This document shows, piece after piece, positions 1 through 4,770 of a DNA stretch of 5,052 bases. The notes beneath the pieces are model-generated. The model saw only the letters and a list, made by a program, of their open reading frames with translations, was not told where the DNA came from and made no database searches. The stretch lies in contig DROB01000373.1 in NCBI GenBank assembly GCA_011321985.1, positions 1 through 5,052 of the forward strand, in the 5' to 3' direction. Each line of letters opens with the position of its first letter. Within the stretch, counting starts at the first letter, position 1. The position numbers and the translations under genes are program-made. The stretch comes from Gammaproteobacteria bacterium. GTDB lineage: Bacteria > Pseudomonadota > Gammaproteobacteria > SZUA-229.

Positions 1-1
1 A

Positions 2-94
2 GGCGTGAAAGTGCTGATTGTACTGCAAAATACGGAGGGGATTTATGAAAATTGGTGGACTGAGGTTTCTAAGCTGTGGATAAGTCTGAGTTAG
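2..94 (+). CDS. mioC: MioC-like flavodoxin, C-terminal end only
   Basis: An open frame enters from the left edge and ends at TAG (92-94), giving 30 residues that begin GVKVLIVLQNTEG and finish WWTEVSKLWISLS. The pattern is a beta strand, then an acidic loop, then a Trp-containing final helix. It resembles the C-terminus of E. coli MioC, which ends in a similar strand, loop and EEWLGSWVNLLK helix. MioC is a short FMN-binding flavodoxin, and in enterobacteria its gene is transcribed toward oriC. The same arrangement is seen here, because DnaA-box-rich DNA starts inside the last codons and continues downstream. The fragment is short, so the family call rests on modest sequence similarity plus this context. 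Another flavodoxin-fold protein remains possible. Confidence 0.55.
   Translation, partial: GVKVLIVLQNTEGIYENWWTEVSKLWISLS
75..83 (-). other. DnaA box, exact consensus, within mioC end
   Basis: The plus strand reads TGTGGATAA, the exact complement of the high-affinity box TTATCCACA. It lies inside the last codons of the mioC-like frame, in the Leu-Trp-Ile-Ser stretch. Confidence 0.8.
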
Positions 95-106
95 CCTGGT
101 TTAGCC

Positions 107-115
107 TGTGGATAA
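107..115 (-). other. DnaA box, exact consensus
   Basis: A second TGTGGATAA on the plus strand, 32 bp (about three helical turns) after the first and in the same orientation. Confidence 0.8.
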
Positions 116-118
116 AGT

Positions 119-127
119 TGTGGATAT
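119..127 (-). other. DnaA box, one mismatch
   Basis: The plus strand reads TGTGGATAT, so the box is ATATCCACA, one base off TTATCCACA. It starts 12 bp (about one helical turn) after the box at 107, suggesting cooperative binding. Confidence 0.6.
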
Positions 128-294
128 ACCCGCTAACAGAAATAAATATTATTGGCTAGTCTTTTTATTGTAATAATAATGAAATATTGTTGTTATCATT
201 AAAATCATGTATATCAATGGGATAAAAGATACACCTCTATAATAATAGGGTTAAAGTGATGCTTGACCAGAGAGTGAAAATATGATTTTAAGGG

Positions 295-303
295 TGTGTA
301 TAA
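295..303 (-). other. DnaA box, TTATACACA type
   Basis: The plus strand reads TGTGTATAA, complement of TTATACACA, which fits TTWTNCACA and equals the R2 box of E. coli oriC. It stands alone in the middle of the A+T-rich stretch. Confidence 0.7.
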
Positions 304-420
304 GTATATTCTATTATTGTTTCTAAATTTGCTAATTAATGTAATATCTTAATAAAATTTCTAGCTTCTATAGCGTAAGTGCTTAAATAGCTATATAAAA
401 GGCGAGTTACACACAAAAGC

Positions 421-429
421 TGTGGATAA
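421..429 (-). other. DnaA box, exact consensus, next to T-rich tract
   Basis: TGTGGATAA on the plus strand, complement of TTATCCACA. It pairs with the box at 433 and borders the T-rich region. A weaker opposite-strand match, TTACACACA at 407-415, lies just before it. Confidence 0.8.
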
Positions 430-432
430 CTT

Positions 433-441
433 TGTGGAAAA
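433..441 (-). other. DnaA box, TTTTCCACA type
   Basis: The plus strand reads TGTGGAAAA, complement of TTTTCCACA, which fits TTWTNCACA. It starts 12 bp after the box at 421, the same one-turn spacing as the 107/119 pair. Confidence 0.65.
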
Positions 442-442
442 G

Positions 443-545
443 AAAAAGGTTACCGGCTTTTTTTGCTATAAAAATAGCTTTTTTGTTAGTTTGGCTGTTT
501 TTTAACCATTTTTTATATTTGTAGTAAATACAATGATATATATTC
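443..545. other. Likely DNA unwinding element of the origin
   Basis: A strand-biased stretch of repeated plus-strand T runs, several of six or seven bases, separated by short G/C islands (GGC, GCTAT, GGCTG). It begins right beside the paired DnaA boxes at 421-441. T-rich 13-mers next to a DnaA box are where gammaproteobacterial origins melt. I see no clean 13-mer array, so this is placed by composition and position. The A+T-rich block at 301-360 is an alternative site. Confidence 0.5.
465..484 (+). terminator. Hairpin plus T-run inside the origin
   Basis: The sequence is GCTAT, loop AAAA, ATAGC, then TTTTTT. Just before it, AAAAAG (443-448) and CTTTTT (457-462) can form a second small stem followed by T residues. 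The stems are short and A+T-rich, so any terminator would be weak. It could stop readthrough from the mioC-like gene, or it may simply reflect the composition of the unwinding region. Confidence 0.3.
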
Positions 546-734
546 CATTATTTGAATCAGGCATGTTGATAAACAGGCTAATTAGAAAAGAGATATTAGT
601 ATATTAGAGGTTTGTTAAATGCTTGTGCACAACCCCATCGTATTGCCGAAATAACAGCTACTTAGGGTTTAAAACAGCCGTTTAATGTATTAACCCGGGT
701 AATTTATATGGTCCAGTTTTAATCCGAGGTGAAG

Positions 735-1616
735 ATGAAGCAGTGGCAGGGAGTCATTCAGCATATCGAAGATGTGACGGGCAATGTTTTTTCAGTTGCG
801 CGACAGCAAAGACTGTCGGGTGGCAGTATCAATGATGCTTTCATGTTATCAGATGATGCTGGTCAGCAGTATTTTGTTAAAACAAATGGCCCGGGTAAAA
901 AAGCCATGTTTGAGGCGGAAGATCGTGGTCTTCGGGCCCTGGCTGCGAGCCATACCCTCAAGGTGCCGACCCCGGTCTGTTCTGGTGAAACCCGGCAGCA
1001 CAGTTATATCGTCATGGAATACCTCGCATTGCACGGTCAGGCTGATCCGTTCCGGTTAGGTGAGCAGCTGGCGGCGATGCACCGGCATACGGCAGAGCGA
1101 TTCGGTTGGCAGATCGATAACACCATCGGTGCGACCCATCAATCGAATGCATGGCAGCAGGACTGGCTCACATTCTGGGCGGAACAACGTCTCGGTTTTC
1201 AGTTAAAACTTGCCGCACAAAATGGTTACGGGGGAGAGCTACAGGTACTGGGTGAACGACTGTTGCTTGATATGTCACGATTATTCACAGCAAGACAAAT
1301 ACAGCCGTCCATGCTGCATGGCGATCTGTGGGGAGGGAATGTTGCAGGCATGGCTGATGGTACGCCGGTGATATTTGACCCGGCCTTCTATTACGGAGAT
1401 CGCGAGGCTGATATCGCCATGACTTATGTGTTTGGTGGTTTTACGGCGGATTTTTATGCGGCTTATCAGGATGCTTATCCGCTGGATGACGGTTTTGATG
1501 TGCGTAAAACTTTTTACAATATTTACCACATAATCAACCACCTGAATATGTTCGGCGGTGCTTATCATGGGCAGTCGATACATATGTTAGAGCAGGTACT
1601 GGCTGAGATAGGCTAA
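735..1616 (+). CDS. Fructosamine kinase family protein (YniA/FN3K type)
   Basis: The 293-residue protein matches the usual size of the fructosamine/ketosamine-3-kinase family, which has a protein-kinase-like fold. Members phosphorylate sugar adducts on proteins or small amines at the 3-hydroxyl, making the adduct unstable and reversing glycation. The substrate of bacterial YniA-type members is not well settled. Visible motifs are a glycine-rich loop LSGGSIND (27-34), ATP-lysine in YFVKT (K49), the hinge-like IVMEYL, the catalytic loop HGDLWGGN (195-202, catalytic D197) and the metal-binding FDPAFYYGDRE segment (D215). It is presumably cytosolic, with no signal peptide. ATG at 735 is preferred because GAGGT (726-730) is well placed before it; an in-frame GTG at 729 would overlap that site. 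A hairpin terminator follows, so this appears to be a single-gene unit. It sits where mnmG would lie beside an E. coli-type origin. Confidence 0.92.
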   Translation: MKQWQGVIQHIEDVTGNVFSVARQQRLSGGSINDAFMLSDDAGQQYFVKTNGPGKKAMFEAEDRGLRALAASHTLKVPTPVCSGETRQHSYIVMEYLALHGQADPFRLGEQLAAMHRHTAERFGWQIDNTIGATHQSNAWQQDWLTFWAEQRLGFQLKLAAQNGYGGELQVLGERLLLDMSRLFTARQIQPSMLHGDLWGGNVAGMADGTPVIFDPAFYYGDREADIAMTYVFGGFTADFYAAYQDAYPLDDGFDVRKTFYNIYHIINHLNMFGGAYHGQSIHMLEQVLAEIG

Positions 1617-1658
1617 TCCGTTATAGCGACGGTTAATGCTGTAAATAATCATTACACG

Positions 1659-1682
1659 CTGTGTTATATCACACAGTTTTTT
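1659..1682 (+). terminator. Rho-independent terminator of the fructosamine kinase gene
   Basis: CTGTGT (1659-1664), loop TATATC, ACACAG (1671-1676), then six T residues. It lies 42 bp after the stop codon at the right orientation. The stem is short but perfect. The same bases form TGTGT-N6-ACACA, which loosely resembles a CRP-family operator, about 100 bp upstream of the next start codon. Confidence 0.7.
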
Positions 1683-1783
1683 ACTACTGATCAGTCGTAA
1701 GGCACTGATTAATCAAAAAACTTCTGTTGGCACGATAACTGTATAGGTGTTTTCTCAATACTGAAGATATAAGGGGAGACACG

Positions 1784-2944
1784 ATGTATTCATCAACACT
1801 AAAAAATTCGATCATGCTGGCGGCTATCACTTTTCTGGTTTTATACAATGCCGGGAAAAATGTCAGGGCGGAGCATATCCATAATCGGGCTGATAGCCAT
1901 GCTCCGATCGGTGTGATGGGGGACCACCTCATGAACAGCGGCGAGTGGATGGTGTCGTATCGTTTCATGAATATGCACATGGACGGTATGCGTTCGGGTA
2001 CGGATGAGCTGAGTCCAGCTGACGTAGCACAACTGCCCAATGCGTTAGCGGGTGAATCGATGCGTATGGGCAATCTAGCCGATGCCAGCCCGCGGATGGT
2101 AACGGTGCCGGGGGCTTACCGGATAGTACCCGTGGACATGGATATGTCGATGCATATGCTGGGATTAATGTACGGTGTAACGCATGATGTTACCGCTACG
2201 GTCATGCTGAATTACCTTGATAAAGAGATGAAGATGCGGACCTACCAGGGGATGGCCGGTACTGACGTGGTAGGGCAGTTTACCGGCAAAACTTCCGGCA
2301 TCGGTGATACCAGGCTTGCTGCGCTGATCCGGCTTGGCGGAAGTGGTAGCCATAACTTCCATCTTAATGCCGGTATCAGTTTGCCTACGGGTAGCATTAC
2401 GGAGCGTGGTAGCGTGTTACCCCCGTTCGCGGGCATGATGGGAACGGCATCGGATGAGCGTGTCGATATAGATCGCCTTGCCTACAGCATGCAGCTGGGT
2501 TCGGGCACGGTCGATCTGATGCCCGGTTTCACTTATACGGCCAGAGACGATAGTATCTCCTGGGGTGGGCAGGCGATGGCTACCCTGCGTTTATACGATA
2601 ACAAGGAAGATTATCGACTCGGTGATGTTTTTGAAGCGACGGCATGGGTCGCGCACCAGTGGCAACCATGGATGAGTACTTCAGCGCGAGTATCAGCGAG
2701 ATCAGAAGGTGAAATCAGAGGCCGTGACACGGTCATCACCGGCAGTAATCCACTGTCTGATCCGGTTAATACCGGGCGTGATGAAGTGAACCTGTTGTTG
2801 GGAGTTAATTTCATGGGTACAGGCGGTGGAGTGAAAAATCAACGCCTGGCCCTCGAAGTCGGGGTCCCGGTTTATGAGAAAGTTGAAGGCGTGCAGATGA
2901 GTGATGACTGGTCGCTGACGCTGGGTTTGCAGACGGCCTTTTAA
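1784..2944 (+). CDS. Met/His-rich outer-membrane beta-barrel protein, transporter-like
   Basis: The 386-residue protein has a strong ribosome site, AGGGGAG (1772-1778), before ATG. It starts with a signal peptide: K7, a hydrophobic stretch at about 9-24, and probable cleavage after VRA (29). Mature residues alternate polar and apolar as in beta strands, and the chain ends GLQTAF. A terminal Phe is the usual signal for outer-membrane barrel assembly. The segment with GIGDTRLAALIRLGG (172-186) and AGISLPTGS (196-204) resembles proteins grouped with the phenol-degradation MetA-type outer-membrane family. The first third is unusual: 19 Met lie between residues 45 and 157, in clusters such as FMNMHMDGM (61-69) and MDMSMHM (119-125), with His at 31, 33, 39 and 48. 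Such Met/His clusters often bind copper or silver, so a metal-related role is possible. The ligand is unknown, and no metal-resistance gene is visible nearby. Confidence 0.75.
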   Translation: MYSSTLKNSIMLAAITFLVLYNAGKNVRAEHIHNRADSHAPIGVMGDHLMNSGEWMVSYRFMNMHMDGMRSGTDELSPADVAQLPNALAGESMRMGNLADASPRMVTVPGAYRIVPVDMDMSMHMLGLMYGVTHDVTATVMLNYLDKEMKMRTYQGMAGTDVVGQFTGKTSGIGDTRLAALIRLGGSGSHNFHLNAGISLPTGSITERGSVLPPFAGMMGTASDERVDIDRLAYSMQLGSGTVDLMPGFTYTARDDSISWGGQAMATLRLYDNKEDYRLGDVFEATAWVAHQWQPWMSTSARVSARSEGEIRGRDTVITGSNPLSDPVNTGRDEVNLLLGVNFMGTGGGVKNQRLALEVGVPVYEKVEGVQMSDDWSLTLGLQTAF

Positions 2945-3030
2945 AGCAGGATGAAACGAAAAGGCTGTTTCCGATGCATAGCGGACATTGAAAAATTTGT
3001 TTTTTTAAAAGGTCAGCTAATGACTGGCAG

Positions 3031-3045
3031 CCGTCTTTGGGACGG
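3031..3045 (-). terminator. Small hairpin between convergent genes
   Basis: CCGTC, loop TTTGG, GACGG on the plus strand, 18 bp past the stop of the minus-strand repeat protein. The five-base stem is perfect and G+C-rich, but no T-run follows directly on the minus strand, so it may be only a 3'-end structure of that transcript. Confidence 0.35.
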
Positions 3046-3063
3046 GGAAATCATATCGTGATA

Positions 3064-3633
3064 TCACCAGCCCCAGCGGTTACCGTTACCCATCGGGCTG
3101 AACCCTGACCCGTTATTTCCCCATGGCATGCTGAATCCTGATCCGTTATTACTCCATGGACCGCTAAAACCTGACCGGTTATTGTTCCATGGACCGCTGA
3201 AATTTGTGCTGCGGTTGTTCCAGGGGCCGTTAAAGCCTGATTGATTATTATTCCAGGGGCCATCGAAACGTGTTCCCCGATCATACCTGCCGTCGTTTGG
3301 CCGGGCATAGTTTCTGCGCTGATCATAATTCCCATAAGCCGGTTGCCAGGCATTTTGCCGGCTTTGCCCAGGGTTGTTATGTGCCGGAACCGGGGCTGGT
3401 AACGGACTGCTTGGCGAGTTTGAGGTTTCGGTATCCGGTGTCTTGCTTTTCTCGGAGGTATCACCTGTCTCCAGATGACCGAACAGCTGTTGGTCGATAT
3501 CGGAGGGCGGGAAATCACCATACCCGTGATTGTAATATCCTTTAGGTGTTTTTGACCAGTCGGCATCTGCACTGAAACTGAGGGTCATCAGACAGATTAC
3601 TGGTAAACCCGTCCGGATCAATCTGTTGCTCAT
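3064..3633 (-). CDS. Secreted Gly/Asn/Trp-rich repeat protein, sulfur-globule-like
   Basis: The 189-residue product starts MSNRLIRTGLPVICLM. The start at 3633 is favoured over an in-frame ATG at 3663, because AGGTGA (minus strand, 3639-3644) lies five bases before it and the resulting N-terminus is a clean signal peptide, cleaved probably after ADA (24). C14 does not sit in a proper lipobox. The mature protein has a Tyr/Gly-containing N-terminus (DWSKTPKGYYNHGYG), a Ser/Pro/Thr-rich linker at about 58-85, a basic Tyr/Asn/Arg section, then five 11-residue repeats (125-179) of the form GPWNNNxSGFS and a GNGNRWGW end. Low-complexity secreted proteins rich in Gly, Asn and aromatic residues coat sulfur globules in sulfur-oxidising gammaproteobacteria. 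The likeness here is one of composition and repeat style only. An envelope or matrix structural protein is the other reading. Confidence 0.65.
   Translation of the reverse strand: MSNRLIRTGLPVICLMTLSFSADADWSKTPKGYYNHGYGDFPPSDIDQQLFGHLETGDTSEKSKTPDTETSNSPSSPLPAPVPAHNNPGQSRQNAWQPAYGNYDQRRNYARPNDGRYDRGTRFDGPWNNNQSGFNGPWNNRSTNFSGPWNNNRSGFSGPWSNNGSGFSMPWGNNGSGFSPMGNGNRWGW
3097..3261 (-). repeat. Five tandem 33-bp units encoding GPWNN repeats
   Basis: The coding strand repeats every 33 bp for 165 bp. The units translate as GPWNNNQSGFN, GPWNNRSTNFS, GPWNNNRSGFS, GPWSNNGSGFS and MPWGNNGSGFS. Trp and Phe positions are fixed in every unit, while the residues between vary among Asn, Ser, Gly, Arg and Gln. 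Silent and replacement differences between units show that the array is not freshly duplicated. Confidence 0.9.
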
Positions 3634-3701
3634 TTTTATCACCTGTACGAAGTTAAACGCCATACCTAAACAGTAACATATCTGACGTTCCTATCAAAAA
3701 C

Positions 3702-3738
3702 AAAAAAGGATATCCGGGAGACTTAACGGAAGATATCC
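3702..3738 (-). terminator. Rho-independent terminator downstream of the OsmC-like gene
   Basis: Reading the minus strand, GGATATC (3738-3732) and GATATCC (3714-3708) form a 7-bp stem around a 17-base loop, followed by TTTTTTG and further T residues. It lies 36 bp beyond the OsmC-like stop and about 70 bp before the start of the repeat-protein gene, so the two minus-strand genes are probably transcribed separately. A G+C-rich inverted repeat, GCCCGC/GCGGGC at about 3750-3771, precedes it without a T-run. Confidence 0.6.
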
Positions 3739-3773
3739 CGAGCATGATAGCCCGCCATATTCTTTGCGGGCCA

Positions 3774-4199
3774 TCAGACAAGTTCAAAATCTGCTGTGAC
3801 CCTGTTATTCGGGATATCTTTTAGATTGATAGAGACAGGACACAGGCGCATACGTGCAACGATAGAAGCCACCGCCTCATCTGTGATGGCGCCTTTTTTA
3901 AGTTTGCCCTTAAATTCGACATTAAGCGTCTGTATGCTCCGGTGCTCGTCGGTAATGACGGTTATCAGGCCTTCGCTCGATTTTAATACCAGGCCATATT
4001 CTGCCGCATTCATCCTGAAATACATGTGCTGGCAGGCCAGTAGCGCGTACATGAAAGCATCGAAGCCGGGCGTATTGTTGTTGAGATCAAATTCTTTCCA
4101 GTTGTCTCCGAGAAGATGTTCGACATGCAACTGATCGATATGGTTCTCGTCGCCAGTATAGAGGCATTGCAGCAGCATTTGAAAAGTCAGATCATTCAT
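3774..4199 (-). CDS. OsmC-like peroxiredoxin family protein
   Basis: This is a protein of 141 residues from ATG at 4199, the usual OsmC/Ohr-family size. These cytosolic enzymes reduce organic hydroperoxides with a pair of cysteines. Evidence is the central helix FDAFMYALLACQHMYFRMNAAEYGL, which matches the OsmC pattern of a Cys-bearing helix followed by an apolar stretch, and the later RLCPVSINL, which matches the second-Cys motif. The two Cys (C56 and C120) are 64 residues apart, close to the 66 in E. coli OsmC. The match is distant and the N-terminal strands are atypical, so activity is not assured; some family members act on other substrates. An upstream in-frame ATG at 4265 would add 22 residues containing CNPC. 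Neither start has a good ribosome site. The gene is divergent from the 66-residue gene and has its own terminator. Confidence 0.7.
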   Translation of the reverse strand: MNDLTFQMLLQCLYTGDENHIDQLHVEHLLGDNWKEFDLNNNTPGFDAFMYALLACQHMYFRMNAAEYGLVLKSSEGLITVITDEHRSIQTLNVEFKGKLKKGAITDEAVASIVARMRLCPVSINLKDIPNNRVTADFELV

Positions 4200-4453
4200 C
4201 TTTTTACGCAGGGTAGAAGCTATGTATCGTTTTATACACGGATTACAGCCCGGGTAAAATGACATAAGTCAATACACGGTTGTCTCGTTAAGGTTTCAGC
4301 AAAACAGTAGATGCTCTTCGGTATAGCATGGCTGCTGTCCTGTTTATTGATGGATTCTTGACTTAAGTAAAGTAAGTACAGAGGGGTGAAAAGGTAAAAT
4401 ACGGATCAATGGTGATGCGTGACCCGAACTTTTTTCAATACAGGTAAAAAATT

Positions 4454-4654
4454 ATGACTGAAAAATTGTGGAAATTAAAAGAAGGCATCAAGCTCGATGA
4501 TGATATCGCTGAAGAAGTCGCCAAGATTGCCTGTGGGCTAAAGTCGCTGGCCATATACACGGCGCTGGCATGTGAGAATGAAGACGACCCGAAAGAGTTG
4601 CAGGAAGTGGTCGATGCAGGTGTGGAGGCCATGAATAAACTCTTCGATCATTAA
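4454..4654 (+). CDS. Small acidic helical protein, unknown function
   Basis: I do not recognise this 66-residue protein. It begins MTEKLWKLKEGIKLDDD and is rich in Glu, Asp, Lys, Ala and Leu. It appears wholly alpha-helical: an amphipathic helix over about 16-42 (IAEEVAKIACGLKSLAIYTALAC), an acidic turn ENEDDPKE, and a second helix to the end. Two Cys (27, 40) lie on the first helix. There is no signal peptide or membrane segment. A weak ribosome site, CAGG (4441-4444), lies nine bases before ATG. An antisense frame (4435-4632) covers the same DNA, but its Ser-rich product looks like a shadow. The protein-like composition and its own upstream region support a real gene. It precedes the cytochrome b gene on the same strand, separated by 116 bp that include a long inverted repeat. 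Confidence 0.6.
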   Translation: MTEKLWKLKEGIKLDDDIAEEVAKIACGLKSLAIYTALACENEDDPKELQEVVDAGVEAMNKLFDH

Positions 4655-4656
4655 AC

Positions 4657-4709
4657 CTGAATTAATAGAGGAGCCCTGAAATAAGTTAGGGAAACTCTGA
4701 TTAATTCAG
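4657..4709. repeat. Long imperfect inverted repeat between small ORF and cytochrome gene
   Basis: CTGAATTAAT (4657-4666) pairs with ATTAATTCAG (4700-4709), AGAG (4667-4670) with CTCT (4695-4698), and CCCT (4674-4677) with AGGG (4688-4691), around a ten-base loop. The 18 paired bases are interrupted only by a one-base and a three-by-three bulge. It begins two bases after the preceding stop codon. No T-run follows, so it is not a standard terminator. It may be an mRNA 3'-end or processing structure, or a binding site for a dimeric protein. Confidence 0.7.
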
Positions 4710-4770
4710 AACTCCCTTAGTGTAGACTGGGCTGTAAACCATGACAGCAAGGTTAGGGTGTACAGCGAAA

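Larger units (their letters stand above)
75..572. other. oriC: Probable chromosomal replication origin (oriC)
   Basis: The region lies just downstream of the mioC-like gene and has no long ORF up to 734. It is very A+T-rich: I count about 27% G+C over 121-600, falling to about 13% over 301-360. It holds three exact TTATCCACA boxes (75-83, 107-115, 421-429), a TTATACACA box (295-303) and a TTTTCCACA box (433-441), all reading on the minus strand. Near-matches lie at 119-127 and 564-572. Such density is characteristic of a DnaA-dependent origin. The T-rich stretch beside the 421/433 pair is the likely unwinding element. A possible IHF site, TATCAA-N4-ATA at 212-224, differs from WATCAA-N4-TTR at one position. 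No GATC occurs in 1-728. The exact limits are my inference; box clustering near mioC suggests the left edge overlaps its 3' end. Confidence 0.8.

Noticed and set aside
623..632. Palindrome TTGTGCACAA as a further DnaA box
   Set aside because: TTGTGCACA differs from TTWTNCACA at a core position on both strands and lies outside the dense cluster; it could be a regulator site instead.
1281..1583. Antisense frame inside the fructosamine kinase gene
   Set aside because: It lies wholly within a well-supported gene and shows no recognisable domain.
1684..2073. Antisense frame over the start of the outer-membrane protein gene
   Set aside because: It overlaps the signal peptide and ribosome site of a convincing gene, and its product resembles no known family.
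2970..3006. Terminator for the outer-membrane protein gene (TCCG/CGGA stem and later T-run)
   Set aside because: The stem is only four bases and the T-run begins about 15 bases after it.
3097..3261. CRISPR array suggested by 33-bp periodicity
   Set aside because: The units are contiguous with no unique spacers and translate in frame as protein repeats.
3051..3572. Minus-strand frame of 173 codons overlapping the repeat protein
   Set aside because: It is a shifted reading of the same 33-bp repeats, with no signal peptide or good ribosome site, while the other frame has both.
4358..4400. Sigma-70 promoter (TTGACT and TAAAAT) for the small acidic protein
   Set aside because: The two hexamers are about 31 bp apart, too far for one promoter, and no better pairing was found.
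4435..4632. Antisense 65-codon frame opposite the small acidic protein
   Set aside because: The product is a Ser-rich low-complexity string typical of the complement of an acidic helical gene.
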